DNA from: Clavulina sp. PMI_390
Lineage: Eukaryota; Basidiomycota; Agaricomycetes; Cantharellales; Hydnaceae
Length of the DNA: 20,722 nucleotides
NCBI GenBank assembly: GCA_015039315.1
Contig: WIDE01000248.1
Coordinates: forward strand, 1 to 20,722
Direction: 5' to 3'
Position numbers and translations under genes: made by a program
The notes under the pieces: model-generated
The model's input: the letters and a program-made list of their open reading frames with translations, nothing else
Told to the model about the DNA's origin: nothing
Databases searched by the model: none
In this document: one piece after another, positions 9,931 to 19,562 of the stretch
Layout of the letters: each line of letters starts with the position of its first letter
Numbering within the stretch: the stretch's first letter is position 1

Positions 9931-9952
9931 TGTGTGTGTGTGTGTGTGTGTG
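9931..9952. repeat. (TG)11 microsatellite
   Basis: Eleven uninterrupted TG units. They are followed by TTTCAG, which resembles an acceptor, but no gene model uses it. Confidence 0.9.
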
Positions 9953-10115
9953 GTTTCAGCGTGCAACCGGATTACAATTTACGCCTAGCCAACCGTGAGA
10001 AGTGCCCACCTCCTCGTCGTCGGCGACACCGTCCCTCCCTCGGCCAAAGGCACTCTCTACTACCGAGAGCACGTAGACTATCTGACAGGGGGGTGTGCAG
10101 TCCGGCACCAAGGCC

Positions 10116-10765
10116 TCACCAGCATACAGCTGTATTGAGAAACACTGGCCGTAACCACCAGCTCCTCAGCATCACAGGGCAAAGTATAATCCACATATGC
10201 GGATAGATAATAATAATTGTTACGTATGGAAGGTAGCATTTGGTACAACAAATTAGGAGCATATCATGGGACTTGATGAGAACGTACAAGATGACAACAA
10301 AACCAAACAAGGCACTCCATGGAAGCGCGTAGAGATACTCGTTCCAAACAAATATCTGGTTATGTGGCTATGAGAAGTCCCACTAGTAAAATACCTGTTC
10401 GGCGTAAAGAGCTTTTACACTAGGGAAGGTGTCAAGCCCAGCGGATTGGGTAGGATAGCGGAAAGACTTGTAGATCAACTGCTGGTACTCGATATTATAT
10501 GCATGTGGTATAGGAGGAAGGCAATTATTCCTGTAGAATGAACGTCAGTTCTCACAAGAGAAGGAACACATTGGTGGGTGAAACACAAGTTTTGCGGTTG
10601 AAGGATATTGCTTGTCGTGGCGTGTGACATTTGGAGAGTAGTGAGCGGCCGTTCAAAACTCAATGAGATCGGGAGTTGGTTGAGTGCATATGTGCAAGGA
10701 GTTTCAAACTCGTCACACCTCCGAACTCACCTGGGGAGATTTGCTGCTGCCGGCAAGGTAGACAT
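10116..10765 (-). CDS. Probable multi-exon gene, unknown product with a hydrophobic C-terminal part
   Basis: On the minus strand I join 10765-10731, 10658-10587, 10530-10395 and 10355-10116 (483 nt, 160 residues). The introns are 72, 56 and 39 nt; the first starts GTGAGT, the second has CTGAC before CTACAG, the third starts GTATTT and ends ACCAG. The frame is kept across all joins although each intron holds an in-frame stop or shifts phase. Exon 3 reads convincingly as protein (PHAYNIEYQQLIYKSFRYP, then AGLDTFPSVKALYAEQ), and continues into IFVWNEYLYALPW. After that the last exon becomes very hydrophobic and may hide another intron; the 3' end is therefore uncertain. A TATATATA-rich stretch lies about 110 nt upstream of the ATG. 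The frame is also open upstream of that ATG, so a longer N-terminus is possible. The family is not recognised. Confidence 0.42.
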
Positions 10766-11020
10766 TGAATCTCTCCTCCCTAGTCGAATTGAGACCAGAA
10801 ACGCCCCACCGTCAGGAGGGAAATCTCTTGGATAAAGAACGTCTCCCCAGCCCACAGGGTCGCAAAGGAGAAGATATATGTATATATAATTTGATGTTGT
10901 CTGGATAGGGGTAGAATAGACGAAGATCAGCCTATCATAAATCGTCTGATAGGAGGGGGTTTTACAAGTGTCAAATGAGGGGATGGATGGAATACTGACT
11001 GATGATAGCTTGCAAGGCAC

Positions 11021-12780
11021 TAGATGCTAATCTGAGGCCCACACATAGATGGATACTTTTCTCAGCTATTAGCCTATAGGAGAATATTCTCGTCTAGTAT
11101 TCCTCTCAGCTGTGATAATGAATTAATATAAATGGACGATTAGGGGGATAGATGGACGGACACTCCGGCGCACACAAGGGGAACAGGCTGATATTGTTTG
11201 CACACCAGTTTCTAACTACATACGGGTTGTACCTATGCTACGAGTACAGATCATAGTAGTAGGGAGTTGATTTAGGAAAGAAAATGAAATCCCAGTTCCA
11301 TGTGGTACACATGAACTGGATCTTGAAGGAATGGAGCAAAAAAAAAATCCAAAACGCAAGGATGATGCGAACGGATATGTATCCATGAAAGGAAAATGGT
11401 TAGAAGAACCTATATATGAAGAGAAAGAGGAATACCCAGGGAGAAGAGGGTGTAAAAATAAGGGATTATGGAAATGATTCGCAAGAGATGGGATCAGAGG
11501 GCACGCGAGGCCCTGAAACAATCCGCTCTTAATAACTCATGTGAGCATTGGATGAAACGGCTCACACCAGGATTAGCACTGCCTTTGCGGGCGAGCGCGT
11601 GAACTGTAGATGAAAAAAAAAAAAAAAAAAAACGCCGGGTTTCGTTCCCTGCACTTAGTATGAAAAGAAAAAATGTAAATATTAATTAATATGCCATTTT
11701 GGATGACTGATATGGCGCTATATCACATCTAATCTAGTGTAGGCACAGGCGCAAGAGTTTTCCTGCCGACACCACGAAGACACAAGGTCTACAATAGAGT
11801 ACCCATCGGCATTGGATGACATGTTGTTGTGTAAAATGTGATACGCAAAGGGATGATTACTCCATTGTTGGCCTAGTGCATTGGTGGGGTGCTTCCGGTC
11901 TCAATTCGACCAGTGATGAGAGGAGAGTTTCGATATCTGCCATTCTGTGGTCAGCTGTTGTCTTGTTTATCCTGAAATCTTGGCATAGCTTTTGAACACT
12001 TTACACTGTTGTTGGTAAGAACCAAAAACAAATGATAAGTGTCGAAGAAGAGTAGCCGTGTTACTGTGAGTGTTGCACCTTATAGTTTTCCTGATATTGG
12101 GGGTTTCAGGTATTCTGAGTGTTTGCACGATATGGCTGCAGTGGTGGTATCGTGGCGGCCGTTGCAAATTATGCGCCACCCTCAATAGCTGTAAGAGGTC
12201 GCTAGAAACGTCAGTATGCTCCTGGGGCCGAGTATTCAGCCAGGCGAATGGAATGAGACGCGAGAGCCACTAAAGGACGTGAGACGTGACAACGCGAGCC
12301 TCGTGTTACTGTTGTGTCAAGCAAGAGACGAACGAGACGGGAAGTGAGAGAAGCGCGTCAGAAACGCGCTGAGAGAGGTCGAGCGTGGATGAAGAGAGAG
12401 CGGTAGAGGGACAGGAAAGGATAGATTGAGACGAGAAACTGAGGGAGTGAGACAAGAAATTAGGCCGGGGTTCTTGGGTAAACAATTGATTGAAGTCGTA
12501 GGTTCTCGAACTACTATACTATATACTGAGACGTGGCTGCGGGTTGCCTGGCTGTGCTGTGCGAGTGAGAGCATGAGCGAGAACCCAGGCAACATTGTTG
12601 GTCGCAATGGGGATGCGCGCTCGTCCGTGTGAGGTTTTAGAAGTGAGATGCTATACTACAAGACAAAGAGGTGTCGCGGGAGCGAGGGCCTTACATAGTT
12701 CTAGCTATATTCCTCACAATAGAGTACGGTACACCAAACAATGTATCATGACTCGTAAGGCACCTTGGTCACTGGCTCAG
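11021..12780. other. Gene-poor stretch with low-complexity patches
   Basis: It holds an A20 run (11613-11632) and a strongly purine-rich GAGACG-type stretch at about 12240-12450. The strand asymmetry of A-rich 11250-11480 produces long frames on both strands, neither of which I can support as a gene. The palindrome at 12126-12154 is listed separately. Confidence 0.45.
12126..12154. repeat. CACGATA-N15-TATCGTG palindrome, copy 3 (perfect arms)
   Basis: The arms are 12126-12132 and 12148-12154, the spacer is 15 nt and starts TGGCTGCAGTG. The same spacer start occurs in the copy at 14490-14518, and the flanks (TCTGAG before, CGGCC after) also match, so these two are related by duplication. Confidence 0.75.
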
Positions 12781-12862
12781 ACAAGGAAAAAGAGCCAGGG
12801 ACGAGGAGAGACTGGCAAGAGAGCTTAACCACTTGCGCAAATTTTCCTTATATATATATAAA
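12780..12862. repeat. Short repeat family R, copy 1
   Basis: The sequence GCCAGGGA...AGACTGGC...GAGAGCTTAACCACT followed by TTTCC and a TA-rich run recurs at 14590-14660 and 17178-17248 in the same orientation. In this copy it leads directly into long repeat copy A. Confidence 0.65.
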
Positions 12863-13262
12863 CAACGCTTTGAGAGATTGTTAAACGAGTCGGAGGACCT
12901 GCGATAATGTGGGCCGTGTAGTGCTAGATATAGGAAAAGAACAAGTCAGGGGCGTGCGCATCGAGATAGATATCCTATGACTTTGAACTGACAAGGTGAG
13001 AGGGGGTATGTGGTTAGACGCAACAGTTGATAATTAGACAAGGTCTCAAGGCCTCGGACTCATTCAACCCAGAGACGAAAAAGGAGAAGAGCAGTCGATA
13101 TGGGGCATAAACAACAAATTCTTAAAAATGCTCAAACGTCAGCTGAGCGGCATAATAGGGAGTTCGCGCTCACATTTTATCGGGCTCTCAAAAGCCTATT
13201 AAAGAGGGACGTGAGGGAGTTACTCATTCATTGTGTGTACGATACCAGTCGACTTATGGTGC

Positions 13263-13291
13263 CACGATACCAGCTAGCTCGCGGTATCGTG
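13263..13291. repeat. CACGATA-N15-TATCGTG palindrome, copy 4 (perfect, 9-bp arms when extended)
   Basis: CACGATACC pairs with GGTATCGTG; the 7-base core arms are 15 nt apart. A half-degenerate copy with the same spacing lies just left, at 13239. It corresponds to the copies at 19563 and 20332 in repeats B and C. Confidence 0.75.
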
Positions 13292-13932
13292 AGATTTTAT
13301 ATTAGAACGGTCTGAATTGAATGTTTCAAAAAAAAGGTGACGTGGTTGTCTCTGTCAAAAGGATATAGCCTTTGAACTCTTAACAATTATGAAACAACAA
13401 GGCACCAGAGTGCTTATCTGCCAGGGCAAAGAAAGGGGTGCAAACTTGAGAGGACTAGGCAGGAGAGTACCTATCGGCTAAAGGTGTGTTAAGAAACGAT
13501 TGATGTTCAGACCACAAAGCCACACAGCAATACTGTGTATCTTGGATCAACAAGTTAGTCGGTCGGGAGATTATTCTGAGACAATAAGGTAGCGGGAGTC
13601 TTGCATGCTATATATAATTACTGTATAAACGAGAGGATAGAGGAGGTCTTTTCCGCTAGAGGAAGAAACCCTCGTTCTACCATTGCTGCGTATAAAGAAA
13701 CCCTTCGTCTCGCCAAAACGTGGTTTTTTTGGTGTCCAGGATGATTCTGTAGACAGCAAAGGAGGAGGGTTCTTGTCGCAAAGCGGTGCTGGTATTGGTC
13801 GGATGTAGCGGAAAGATCTTCAAGGGGAGGTGGTTTCTATATGCGATATAATAGAGATATCCTTTTCGTCTAGAGTTATAGTGGAATGGGTTTCAGTTAG
13901 GTCCTAAAGGGAGGAGAGGTCGATTCACCTTT

Positions 13933-14290
13933 GAGAAGCGATATGGTGGGGGATTCTTATCGCTCAAAACACTTCTGTCTGTAGTGAAGTGAGCAAGAGA
14001 GAAATCTCAAACAGAGGAAGTTCAAGATTCTCTTCACGATATGATGGCTGGATCGTTATTGCTCAGAATATTTTGTACTTTGTGTCTGTAGTGGGGTGCT
14101 TGAGAGAGGAATCTTAAATGCAGGAGGGTCAAGATTCTCTGCACGATATCATGACTGGATCCTTATCGCTCGCAATATTTCTGTCTGTGGTGAAGCAATG
14201 AAATGGGGAATATTCCTAACGGAGAAGGTTCAAGATTCTCTTCACGACCTGATGGTCGGATCCTTATCGCTCAAAACATTTCTACCTGTA
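13933..14290. repeat. Tandem array, about 101-107-bp units, nearly four copies
   Basis: Units start at about 13933, 14035, 14142 and 14243. Each has a palindrome-like head ending TTATCGCTC (or TTATTGCTC), then a CTGTCTGTAGTGA-like block, and the first three end in AAGATTCTCT. The heads are 14-15-nt-spaced inverted repeats related to CACGATA/TATCGTG: AGCGATA/TATCGCT (spacer 14) at 13937, CACGATA/TATTGCT at 14035, CACGATA/TATCGCT at 14142 and CACGACC/TATCGCT at 14243. Copy B keeps only two units (about 20070-20225). Confidence 0.65.
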
Positions 14291-14321
14291 GTGAGGTGAG
14301 TTGCGAATAAATCTCGAAAAT

Positions 14322-14350
14322 TACGATATGGCTATGAGGTTCATATCGTG
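14322..14350. repeat. CACGATA-N15-TATCGTG palindrome, copy 5 (one arm base changed)
   Basis: TACGATA and TATCGTG with a 15-nt spacer. The spacer begins TGGCT, as in the copies at 12126 and 14490. Confidence 0.6.
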
Positions 14351-14489
14351 GAGTGGAAGAATGATTTTATTTCTACTGCAGGTTTTCTATCGGACTTTGT
14401 ATCCAGTATGTAGTTTCTTAGTGAAATATGCCACTGGCCCTGGAAATACTCCCAGACCTTTTAAATGTATGTGGTGTTCTGAGCGCTCG

Positions 14490-14518
14490 CACGATATGGC
14501 TGCAGTGATGATATCGTA
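14490..14518. repeat. CACGATA-N15-TATCGTG palindrome, copy 6 (one arm base changed)
   Basis: CACGATA and TATCGTA with a 15-nt spacer beginning TGGCTGCAGTG. It is a diverged duplicate of the copy at 12126-12154. Confidence 0.6.
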
Positions 14519-14589
14519 ACGGCCATTTCCAGTTACTTGCCACCAATTGCAGCCTCGCTGGCTCCAACAGCGGTGAAGTAACGGGAGAA

Positions 14590-14707
14590 CAAGAAAAAAG
14601 ATCCAGGGATAAGGATAGACTGGCATGAGAGGTTAGGCAGTTGAGGAAGTTTTCTTTTTTTTCGTTAAAAAAAAAACAAACAACGTTTTACTGTAAGAGA
14701 TTGTTAC
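14590..14707. repeat. Short repeat family R, copy 2
   Basis: It matches 12780-12880, including the AGAGATTGTTA tail that in copy 1 leads into repeat A. Here unrelated sequence follows. Together copies 1 and 2 bracket repeat A as direct repeats. Confidence 0.6.
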
Positions 14708-15495
14708 GTCCTCGCACTGCTACACCCCACACGCCTCAATCACCCAATCTACGACCAGCGTCCCCCATTGACGCCTTCAGCACCACTGTAGCGACGCGTA
14801 CAACGTTACTATGCTTCATTTCTGTGGACATTGGCCCTGCCAGCACGGACGAACCCTCAGCCGCCTCAAGCAACTACATGATGCCCTTAAATGTAGTGAC
14901 GTAAATAGCGCCTTCTGGCATATTGCAGCGTCGGTGTGATTCATTTCTGGCCGCCGCGACGACAGCGAACGCCTACGACGTGCTTGCCACACAATTCTAC
15001 CGTATTTTAATGCATTTCTCTTTTACGCGCCGGAGCTATGTTTTGTGTACTGCGCATGTAGACCAGCTCATACTCGTAGAAAGCATACTTATAAATAATA
15101 ACGAGAGCTAAGTAACAAGCAGTGGTTAATCGATGACGGGATGGACTTGATGGACTGTCGAGTGCAGTATGGTGAGTCCTTCGACATTAGGGAGATCATG
15201 TGATGCTGCAAATTTTGGGACATGGACCGGTGTGCAATCTAGGGACATCATCCAAGGCATTATCACAATGGTAATAGCAAAATCAGCCTCGCGAGGGTGG
15301 CATCAAGCGAACTTTTCGCGAGATAGCAGCGGCAGAAACCTTGCAGGGTGAGATCACACTAAGTCTCATAAGACCCAGTTTGCATTCGCACCAGGACCCT
15401 CTGGCCTGCAGCTCTTGGATGATGGTGCGGCACTAGCGTGTATACCTAGTGCACGCATGAGAGACTGCGATGAACGACATTCAAGATTCGAGTAG
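14708..15495. other. Gap between repeat copy 2 and the F-box gene
   Basis: Short plus-strand frames (Pro/Thr/Ala-rich at 14690-14904) look coding-like but have no splice or start support. The right part must hold the 3' end of the minus-strand F-box transcript; no canonical AATAAA was found there on that strand. Confidence 0.35.
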
Positions 15496-16980
15496 CTACT
15501 GGCCGTAAGGCACACGATACAGATCATAATGGTCATCAAGAAGCCTTCCCGCATTCACAAAGGCACGGGCTACCTCATCCAGCTGAGCTCGGCTCTTGTC
15601 AGTAAGGTGTGCGCCAAAATACCTTCCAGTGGCATCCCTCACTCGCACTGAGGGCCTGTTGTCAAAAATCCACTCTTGTAACCCTGTTTCGGTCCAAGTA
15701 GTAATGAACGGAGGGTCCTCCCACATATCATAGGGCTTGTTTTCTGGGATTTCCGCCCACGGTCTTGATGAACTGAGCCCCGATAATAACGCCTCTGATG
15801 GATGCTCATGTTCAGAGCCAACCAGTACATGGTTGAAGATTATGAGCTCCAGATACTTGACGAATGGGTCCTTGTTTTGTATATCCTCCTCAGTAAACTG
15901 TGTAATTAACTTGTAATGGAGGTTGGGATGGCCCATACGAAGTTGAATGACCTGAAGATTTGGCAACCGATTGAGTAGTGACCATGGCTCGATTCTTTCG
16001 TGTATGGTGCGCTCAAATTGCGGCACACCATAGACGGGTTGCTCCCATACTGAAAGGTATTTGATTGTTTCCAGGACGCCAATAAAAGGGAGCACTGGGT
16101 TCCCTTTGTATATGTGGAAGAGTGAGTCTTGGAGATCAAGTCGCACGAGTTTTGAGACATGAAATAGTGGGCGTCCGATGGGGCCAGTCCATAATAGATA
16201 TTCGATGTCCAGAGTTGGACTAGTCGGAACTGGGGTCCCACGTGAGAAGGTGTATGGCACTCCAACAGCAAGGGATTTTAGCGTGCCGCACATGGAGAGT
16301 ACACGGCCCAGGGAACTCCACAGAGTCCAGCCATCTACTGACTCTAATGGACCGCGGGAAGTGAGGATGATGCTGAAAGTCTCAAGTCTTGATATAACTG
16401 TCTCAAGACTTGAAGCCAGCGTCGAGATGTAAGGCGACATTATGCTCATGTGAAGATGTCTTAGTCGAGGAGCAGTAAGGACGGTATTTACAAGGGACCA
16501 GTTGAAGCCGTCTTGATAAGGGAGCCAGAGAAGGAGTGTCTCGAGCAAGGGATGGGATGAGAAGACAGATTCCCATCCTTGATAATGCGATATGTCTCCA
16601 CGTGGTATGATGAGGAGGGATACGGCACGTTGCATCACGATGGGTATTGAGGGATGGGTAAGAAAGCGAGAAGGGCCACCATCAATTGTCATCATCAGGG
16701 GTGTTGACTCGGACCGATAATGGATGATGGCCTGGTCGATGCGCTCATCCAGCAGGCGAGGCGACGGGATAGCATTGTAGATGCCAGTAGCACGCCAGAA
16801 TATACCGCAATCTAATATGTATTGCTCCCATTGCTTGCAGACACTCATCAGATTGTAGATAATCTTCCAGCCGTCAGACATCCACCAGCGAAGATGGGGT
16901 AAAAAGACACAATGGCAGAAGATCTGAATCATCAGCTCTTCGGGTACCTGAGCAATGGATGTCATTCTAATCACATTCAT
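15496..16980 (-). CDS. F-box protein with leucine-rich-repeat-like C-terminal region
   Basis: An intronless 494-residue frame on the minus strand. The F-box spans about residues 11-64: VPEELMIQIFCHC, then IIYNLMSVCKQWEQYILDCGIFW, the usual L-P/V-x-E-L-x-x-x-I-F ... V-C-K-x-W pattern. By family knowledge such proteins bind Skp1 and present substrates to an SCF ubiquitin ligase. Residues about 144-385 contain spaced hydrophobic repeats (LLETLLLWL, LRHLHMSI, LKSLAV, LVRLDL, LQVIQLRM, VKYLELIIF), as in LRR-type substrate-binding regions. The C-terminus is acidic. I start at ATG 16980; the second ATG at 16965 would give 489 residues, and the frame beyond 16980 has no ATG. The substrate is unknown. 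Repeat A lies on its downstream side and a family R copy on its upstream side, but the gene itself is intact. Confidence 0.88.
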   Translation of the reverse strand: MNVIRMTSIAQVPEELMIQIFCHCVFLPHLRWWMSDGWKIIYNLMSVCKQWEQYILDCGIFWRATGIYNAIPSPRLLDERIDQAIIHYRSESTPLMMTIDGGPSRFLTHPSIPIVMQRAVSLLIIPRGDISHYQGWESVFSSHPLLETLLLWLPYQDGFNWSLVNTVLTAPRLRHLHMSIMSPYISTLASSLETVISRLETFSIILTSRGPLESVDGWTLWSSLGRVLSMCGTLKSLAVGVPYTFSRGTPVPTSPTLDIEYLLWTGPIGRPLFHVSKLVRLDLQDSLFHIYKGNPVLPFIGVLETIKYLSVWEQPVYGVPQFERTIHERIEPWSLLNRLPNLQVIQLRMGHPNLHYKLITQFTEEDIQNKDPFVKYLELIIFNHVLVGSEHEHPSEALLSGLSSSRPWAEIPENKPYDMWEDPPFITTWTETGLQEWIFDNRPSVRVRDATGRYFGAHLTDKSRAQLDEVARAFVNAGRLLDDHYDLYRVPYGQ

Positions 16981-17130
16981 CCGGGGGCATAAGCATATGC
17001 ACTGTATCAGCAATCGAGCACAGTGCTCACTGAATCTAATATGTAGTTTGCCGTGTACGACGTTTGTTGAATCTGACAACAAGATGGTAGACAGTGGACT
17101 GAGTGTGTGACAGGAAGGATAATACAGCGA

Positions 17131-17140
17131 ATTATATAAG
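17131..17140 (-). promoter_or_regulatory. TATA-like box of the F-box gene
   Basis: On the minus strand the bases read CTTATATAAT, about 150 nt upstream of the ATG at 16980. A family R repeat starts about 40 nt further upstream. Confidence 0.4.
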
Positions 17141-17177
17141 CCAAGCAGCTGGGATGAAAAGGGAACGTGTGCGGAGA

Positions 17178-17248
17178 GCCAGGGACAAGGGTAGACTGGC
17201 GAGAGAGCTTAACCACTCAAGCAACTTTCCTTTATATATATATATATA
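17178..17248. repeat. Short repeat family R, copy 3
   Basis: GCCAGGGA...TAGACTGGC...GAGAGCTTAACCACTC...TTTCC then a TA run, closely like copy 1 (12780-12862). It stops in the TA run; repeat A sequence does not follow. It lies in the upstream region of the F-box gene. Confidence 0.65.
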
Positions 17249-17417
17249 CTAGAATGTACGGTACTTGCAAGATCATACGATTCACAAATACCAAAGACTT
17301 AGTTCACTATTATTCGGGTGCTTAGAGGGGTTTTGATGGGTAATAAGCATGGTATACAACGCTAGAATGTTCCAACAGATCAAATTGTACTTCACAGCCG
17401 CGAGGAATGTGGTATGA

Positions 17418-17555
17418 CTATGTGCAGTTGCAACGCGGCGTCTTGGGCTCATCATCAGTATCTTCTGGACATTCGCTCTTCACATTGTCCAAAAGCTCTT
17501 GATCGCGCTTCATGATCAGGTCAAAATAGACTGTGTGCGAGATAATCCAGATCAT
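17418..17555 (-). other. Possible 3'-terminal exon, 45 residues
   Basis: The minus strand reads MIWIISHTVYFDLIMKRD, then an acidic tail CPEDTDDEPKTPRCNCT and TAG. The composition resembles a real protein C-terminus. An acceptor-like CACACAG lies just before TVYFDL. Its upstream exons were not found; it may belong with the exon at 18038-18229. Unrecognised. Confidence 0.2.
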
Positions 17556-18037
17556 CTCTCATTTGAGACGTTGGTAGATGCAATTCTTGCTAGGGAACCT
17601 TCCCGCTTCAGTGATTAATCTACTCCCATTAATATTTTTGTTATGCTTGAGTCACGCTGGCAGCCAAGCCAGCAGAACCTACACTCAATGTCCGGTTGTA
17701 ATTTGTGACATTGACTCTGGATCTTCATTCGTTCAGGATTTTGTGGGAAAGGCCCATGCAATGGGATGAATATGGAAGGGAAAAGTAAGGACGTTCAAGA
17801 CCATGCTGCGGGCCGAGAAGATATGGCATCAAAGGTGGCCGGTGCAGCAAATTTATTGGAGGTTCGGGTACTGTGATTAGATTTATATCACAAAAGCTCT
17901 TGATTTATATGATTTGGAAAATATCCTTTGATAATCACGATCGATAATGGAATGATATGTTGCGCGGGCATGATGCACTTCACAAACTCAGCGCATTACC
18001 GAGAAGAGCAAAGCCAAAACTCTAGCGGAAAACTTAC
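17556..18037. other. Stretch between two candidate exons
   Basis: The minus strand has short coding-like patches (FVKCIMPAQHIIPLS near 17970; PEPPINLLHRPP near 17870), but their phases do not join in a consistent splice model. It is either a decayed gene or chance. Confidence 0.2.
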
Positions 18038-18229
18038 AAATCCGCAACGCTCAGTTAGCTTAGAGCTTAAACCTGTCCGCAAGAAGTTTGGCTGTATGAT
18101 GTGTGTGTTATCGAATGATGACTCGAGGTGTTTGGCTTGATGTAAAGACTTGAGCTTCAAACCCAACTCTAAAATCTTACCAACCTGGCGAGCATGGTAG
18201 TCGCGATGGTAAGTCGCTTCAGATATCAT
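18038..18229 (-). other. Possible first exon, 64 residues, ending at a GTAAGT donor
   Basis: From ATG 18229 the minus strand encodes MISEATYHRDYHARQVGKI, continuing as a charged, protein-like sequence to ERCGF. It ends exactly at a consensus donor (GTAAGT, 18037-18032) in phase 0. The next exon is uncertain. Unrecognised; it could start a minus-strand gene that ends near 17418, or be a remnant. Confidence 0.28.
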
Positions 18230-18649
18230 GTTCCGATTTATCGAATATTCAAGCGGGAAGACTCTGGGGAAGGGCCAAAGATGAAGAGCGGGGAACCGGT
18301 GCGGAATGTGTCAACACCAAAGAAGGATTGATGTGATCAAGTTTAAATGATGAAGATATTTGATATGTATAATGCAGACGATGGTATTGAATTGGATCTT
18401 GATTGATAATGCATATCTACGTGAGGGTACATGATGCCTAGGTATCATAGGGAGCCATCTGGACGATCGTATTAGGGAATATTGCGTTTCAAGCAATTAC
18501 AAATCACCTCCTAGAAAGATTGTAGCTTAGAAATCGCAAGCAAATAGTCGAGCCAGTTATAATGGCAATCGAACCTTAGTGCCATCTCCAGTTATCCTAT
18601 CAAAAAAACGTAGCGCCTTCTGTAATTACAGACTCATTGGCTTAATCGA
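18230..18649. other. AT-rich gap
   Basis: Nothing recognisable; only short open frames. Confidence 0.4.
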
Positions 18650-19086
18650 TCAAGCCAGAGAGTTGTTGAGAGGTATCAGGAGTAGAAATGTGAGATAACG
18701 AGCCAGAGTAGAAGCAATTGTTGCGTTATGAGCGCGGTGCCAAGTGCGAGCCACTGATGAACGGCAAACGCAGCCGCAGTAATCACAGGGCCGGCTTGGC
18801 GTCCCATCGTACATGAAAGCCATCTGGTATAGGGTGTGAATATCAGAGAACGATAGCTATGCTTTGAACGCGGCAATCACTGGGCTCACATTCAAGCATC
18901 CCGACGGCGGCGAATGTGGCCCACACGCCTATGGATGGCCTCAGCATAATAGCGTCTAATGAATGAAGGATGGTGGGAGGACGATGGGGAGAACCAAGTG
19001 CGGAACGTGACAATAACAGGCGGATTAGTAGAGCGGGCACGACCACCATGAGCGAGCCAATCAGCTTCCGGTCGTTCTTCCCGCTC
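18650..19086 (-). other. Coding-like patch cut off near the start of repeat B
   Basis: On the minus strand 19086-18892 reads as a 64-residue frame without ATG (VIVTFRTWFSP, SFIRRYYAEAIHRR). After an ACCAG acceptor-like site, 18823-18650 reads MAFMYDGTPSRPCDYCGC and on to a hydrophobic end. The first frame begins about 12 bases from the left edge of repeat B, as if a gene had been truncated by it. Other frames here are also open, so chance GC-rich openness is a real alternative. No family is recognised. Confidence 0.2.
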
Positions 19087-19108
19087 TTACATTATCTAAA
19101 AAACAATG

Positions 19109-19353
19109 TTTTGAGAGATTGTCAAAACAAGTCGGAAGACTTGCAATAACGTGAGGCCGTCTGGTGCTACATATAGGAAAACAGCAAGGCAGGGGCGTGC
19201 GCACAACATGCATAGCTTACCCGACCCCGACCCGACCCGACCTTTTGAGAGATTGTCAAAACAAGTCGGAAGACTTGCAATAACGTGAGGCCGTCTGGTG
19301 CTACATATAGGAAAACAGCAAGGCAGGGGCGTGCGCACAACATGCATAGCTTA
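19109..19353. repeat. Exact 111-bp tandem duplication separated by a CCCGAC-rich 23-mer
   Basis: Bases 19109-19219 and 19243-19353 are identical. Between them is a 23-base run of CCCGAC-type units (19220-19242). Copy A has a single, diverged version, so the duplication is specific to B and recent, or an assembly artefact. Confidence 0.85.
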
Positions 19354-19562
19354 TGACTTTGAACCTTCAAGGCAAAAGGGGGTATGTGGCTACACGCAGA
19401 AATAAGTGGACAAGGTCTTAAGACCTTGAACTAATTCAATGCGGAGACAAAAAAGGAGAAGAGCACTTGATGTGGAGCATAAAGAGCAGATTTTCAAAAA
19501 CGCTCAAACGTCAGCCGAGTGGCACAATTATGATGAGGGAGGAACATAGCATAAAGTGTGTG

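Larger units (their letters stand above)
12859..14415. repeat. Long non-coding repeat, copy A
   Basis: It aligns along its length with copy B (19098-20305), from CTTTGAGAGATTGT to TATCCAGTAT, with many substitutions and indels. Part of it (13250-13676) matches copy C at the right edge; over 13439-13676 the match is about 97%. No gene is supported inside: a 71-codon frame at 13100-13315 is broken in copy B. The repeat carries palindromes at 13263 and 14322 and an internal tandem array at 13933-14290. No terminal repeats or transposase identify the element type. Confidence 0.75.

Noticed and set aside
9989..10138. 49-codon plus-strand frame with protein-like sequence (GTLYYREHVDYLTGG)
   Set aside because: It has no start codon, the opposite strand is equally open, and it runs against the minus-strand gene model next to it.
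11216..11521. 101-codon minus-strand frame and an overlapping 66-codon plus-strand frame
   Set aside because: Both follow from the A/G-rich plus strand (Phe/Ser on one side, Lys/Glu on the other); no motif or splice support.
12317..12632. 96-codon minus-strand and 68-codon plus-strand frames
   Set aside because: They result from a purine-rich GAGACG-type stretch that lacks stops by composition.
13100..13315. 71-codon frame MGHKQQILKNAQ... in repeat A
   Set aside because: It is not conserved in copy B, where stops and indels break it.
16981..17082. N-terminal extension of the F-box frame beyond ATG 16980
   Set aside because: It has no ATG, only a TTG at its upstream limit; the F-box begins just after 16980.
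19096..19370. Minus-strand frames with a repeated CARPCLAVFLYVAP segment
   Set aside because: The repetition only mirrors the exact 111-bp DNA duplication; the frames have no other support.
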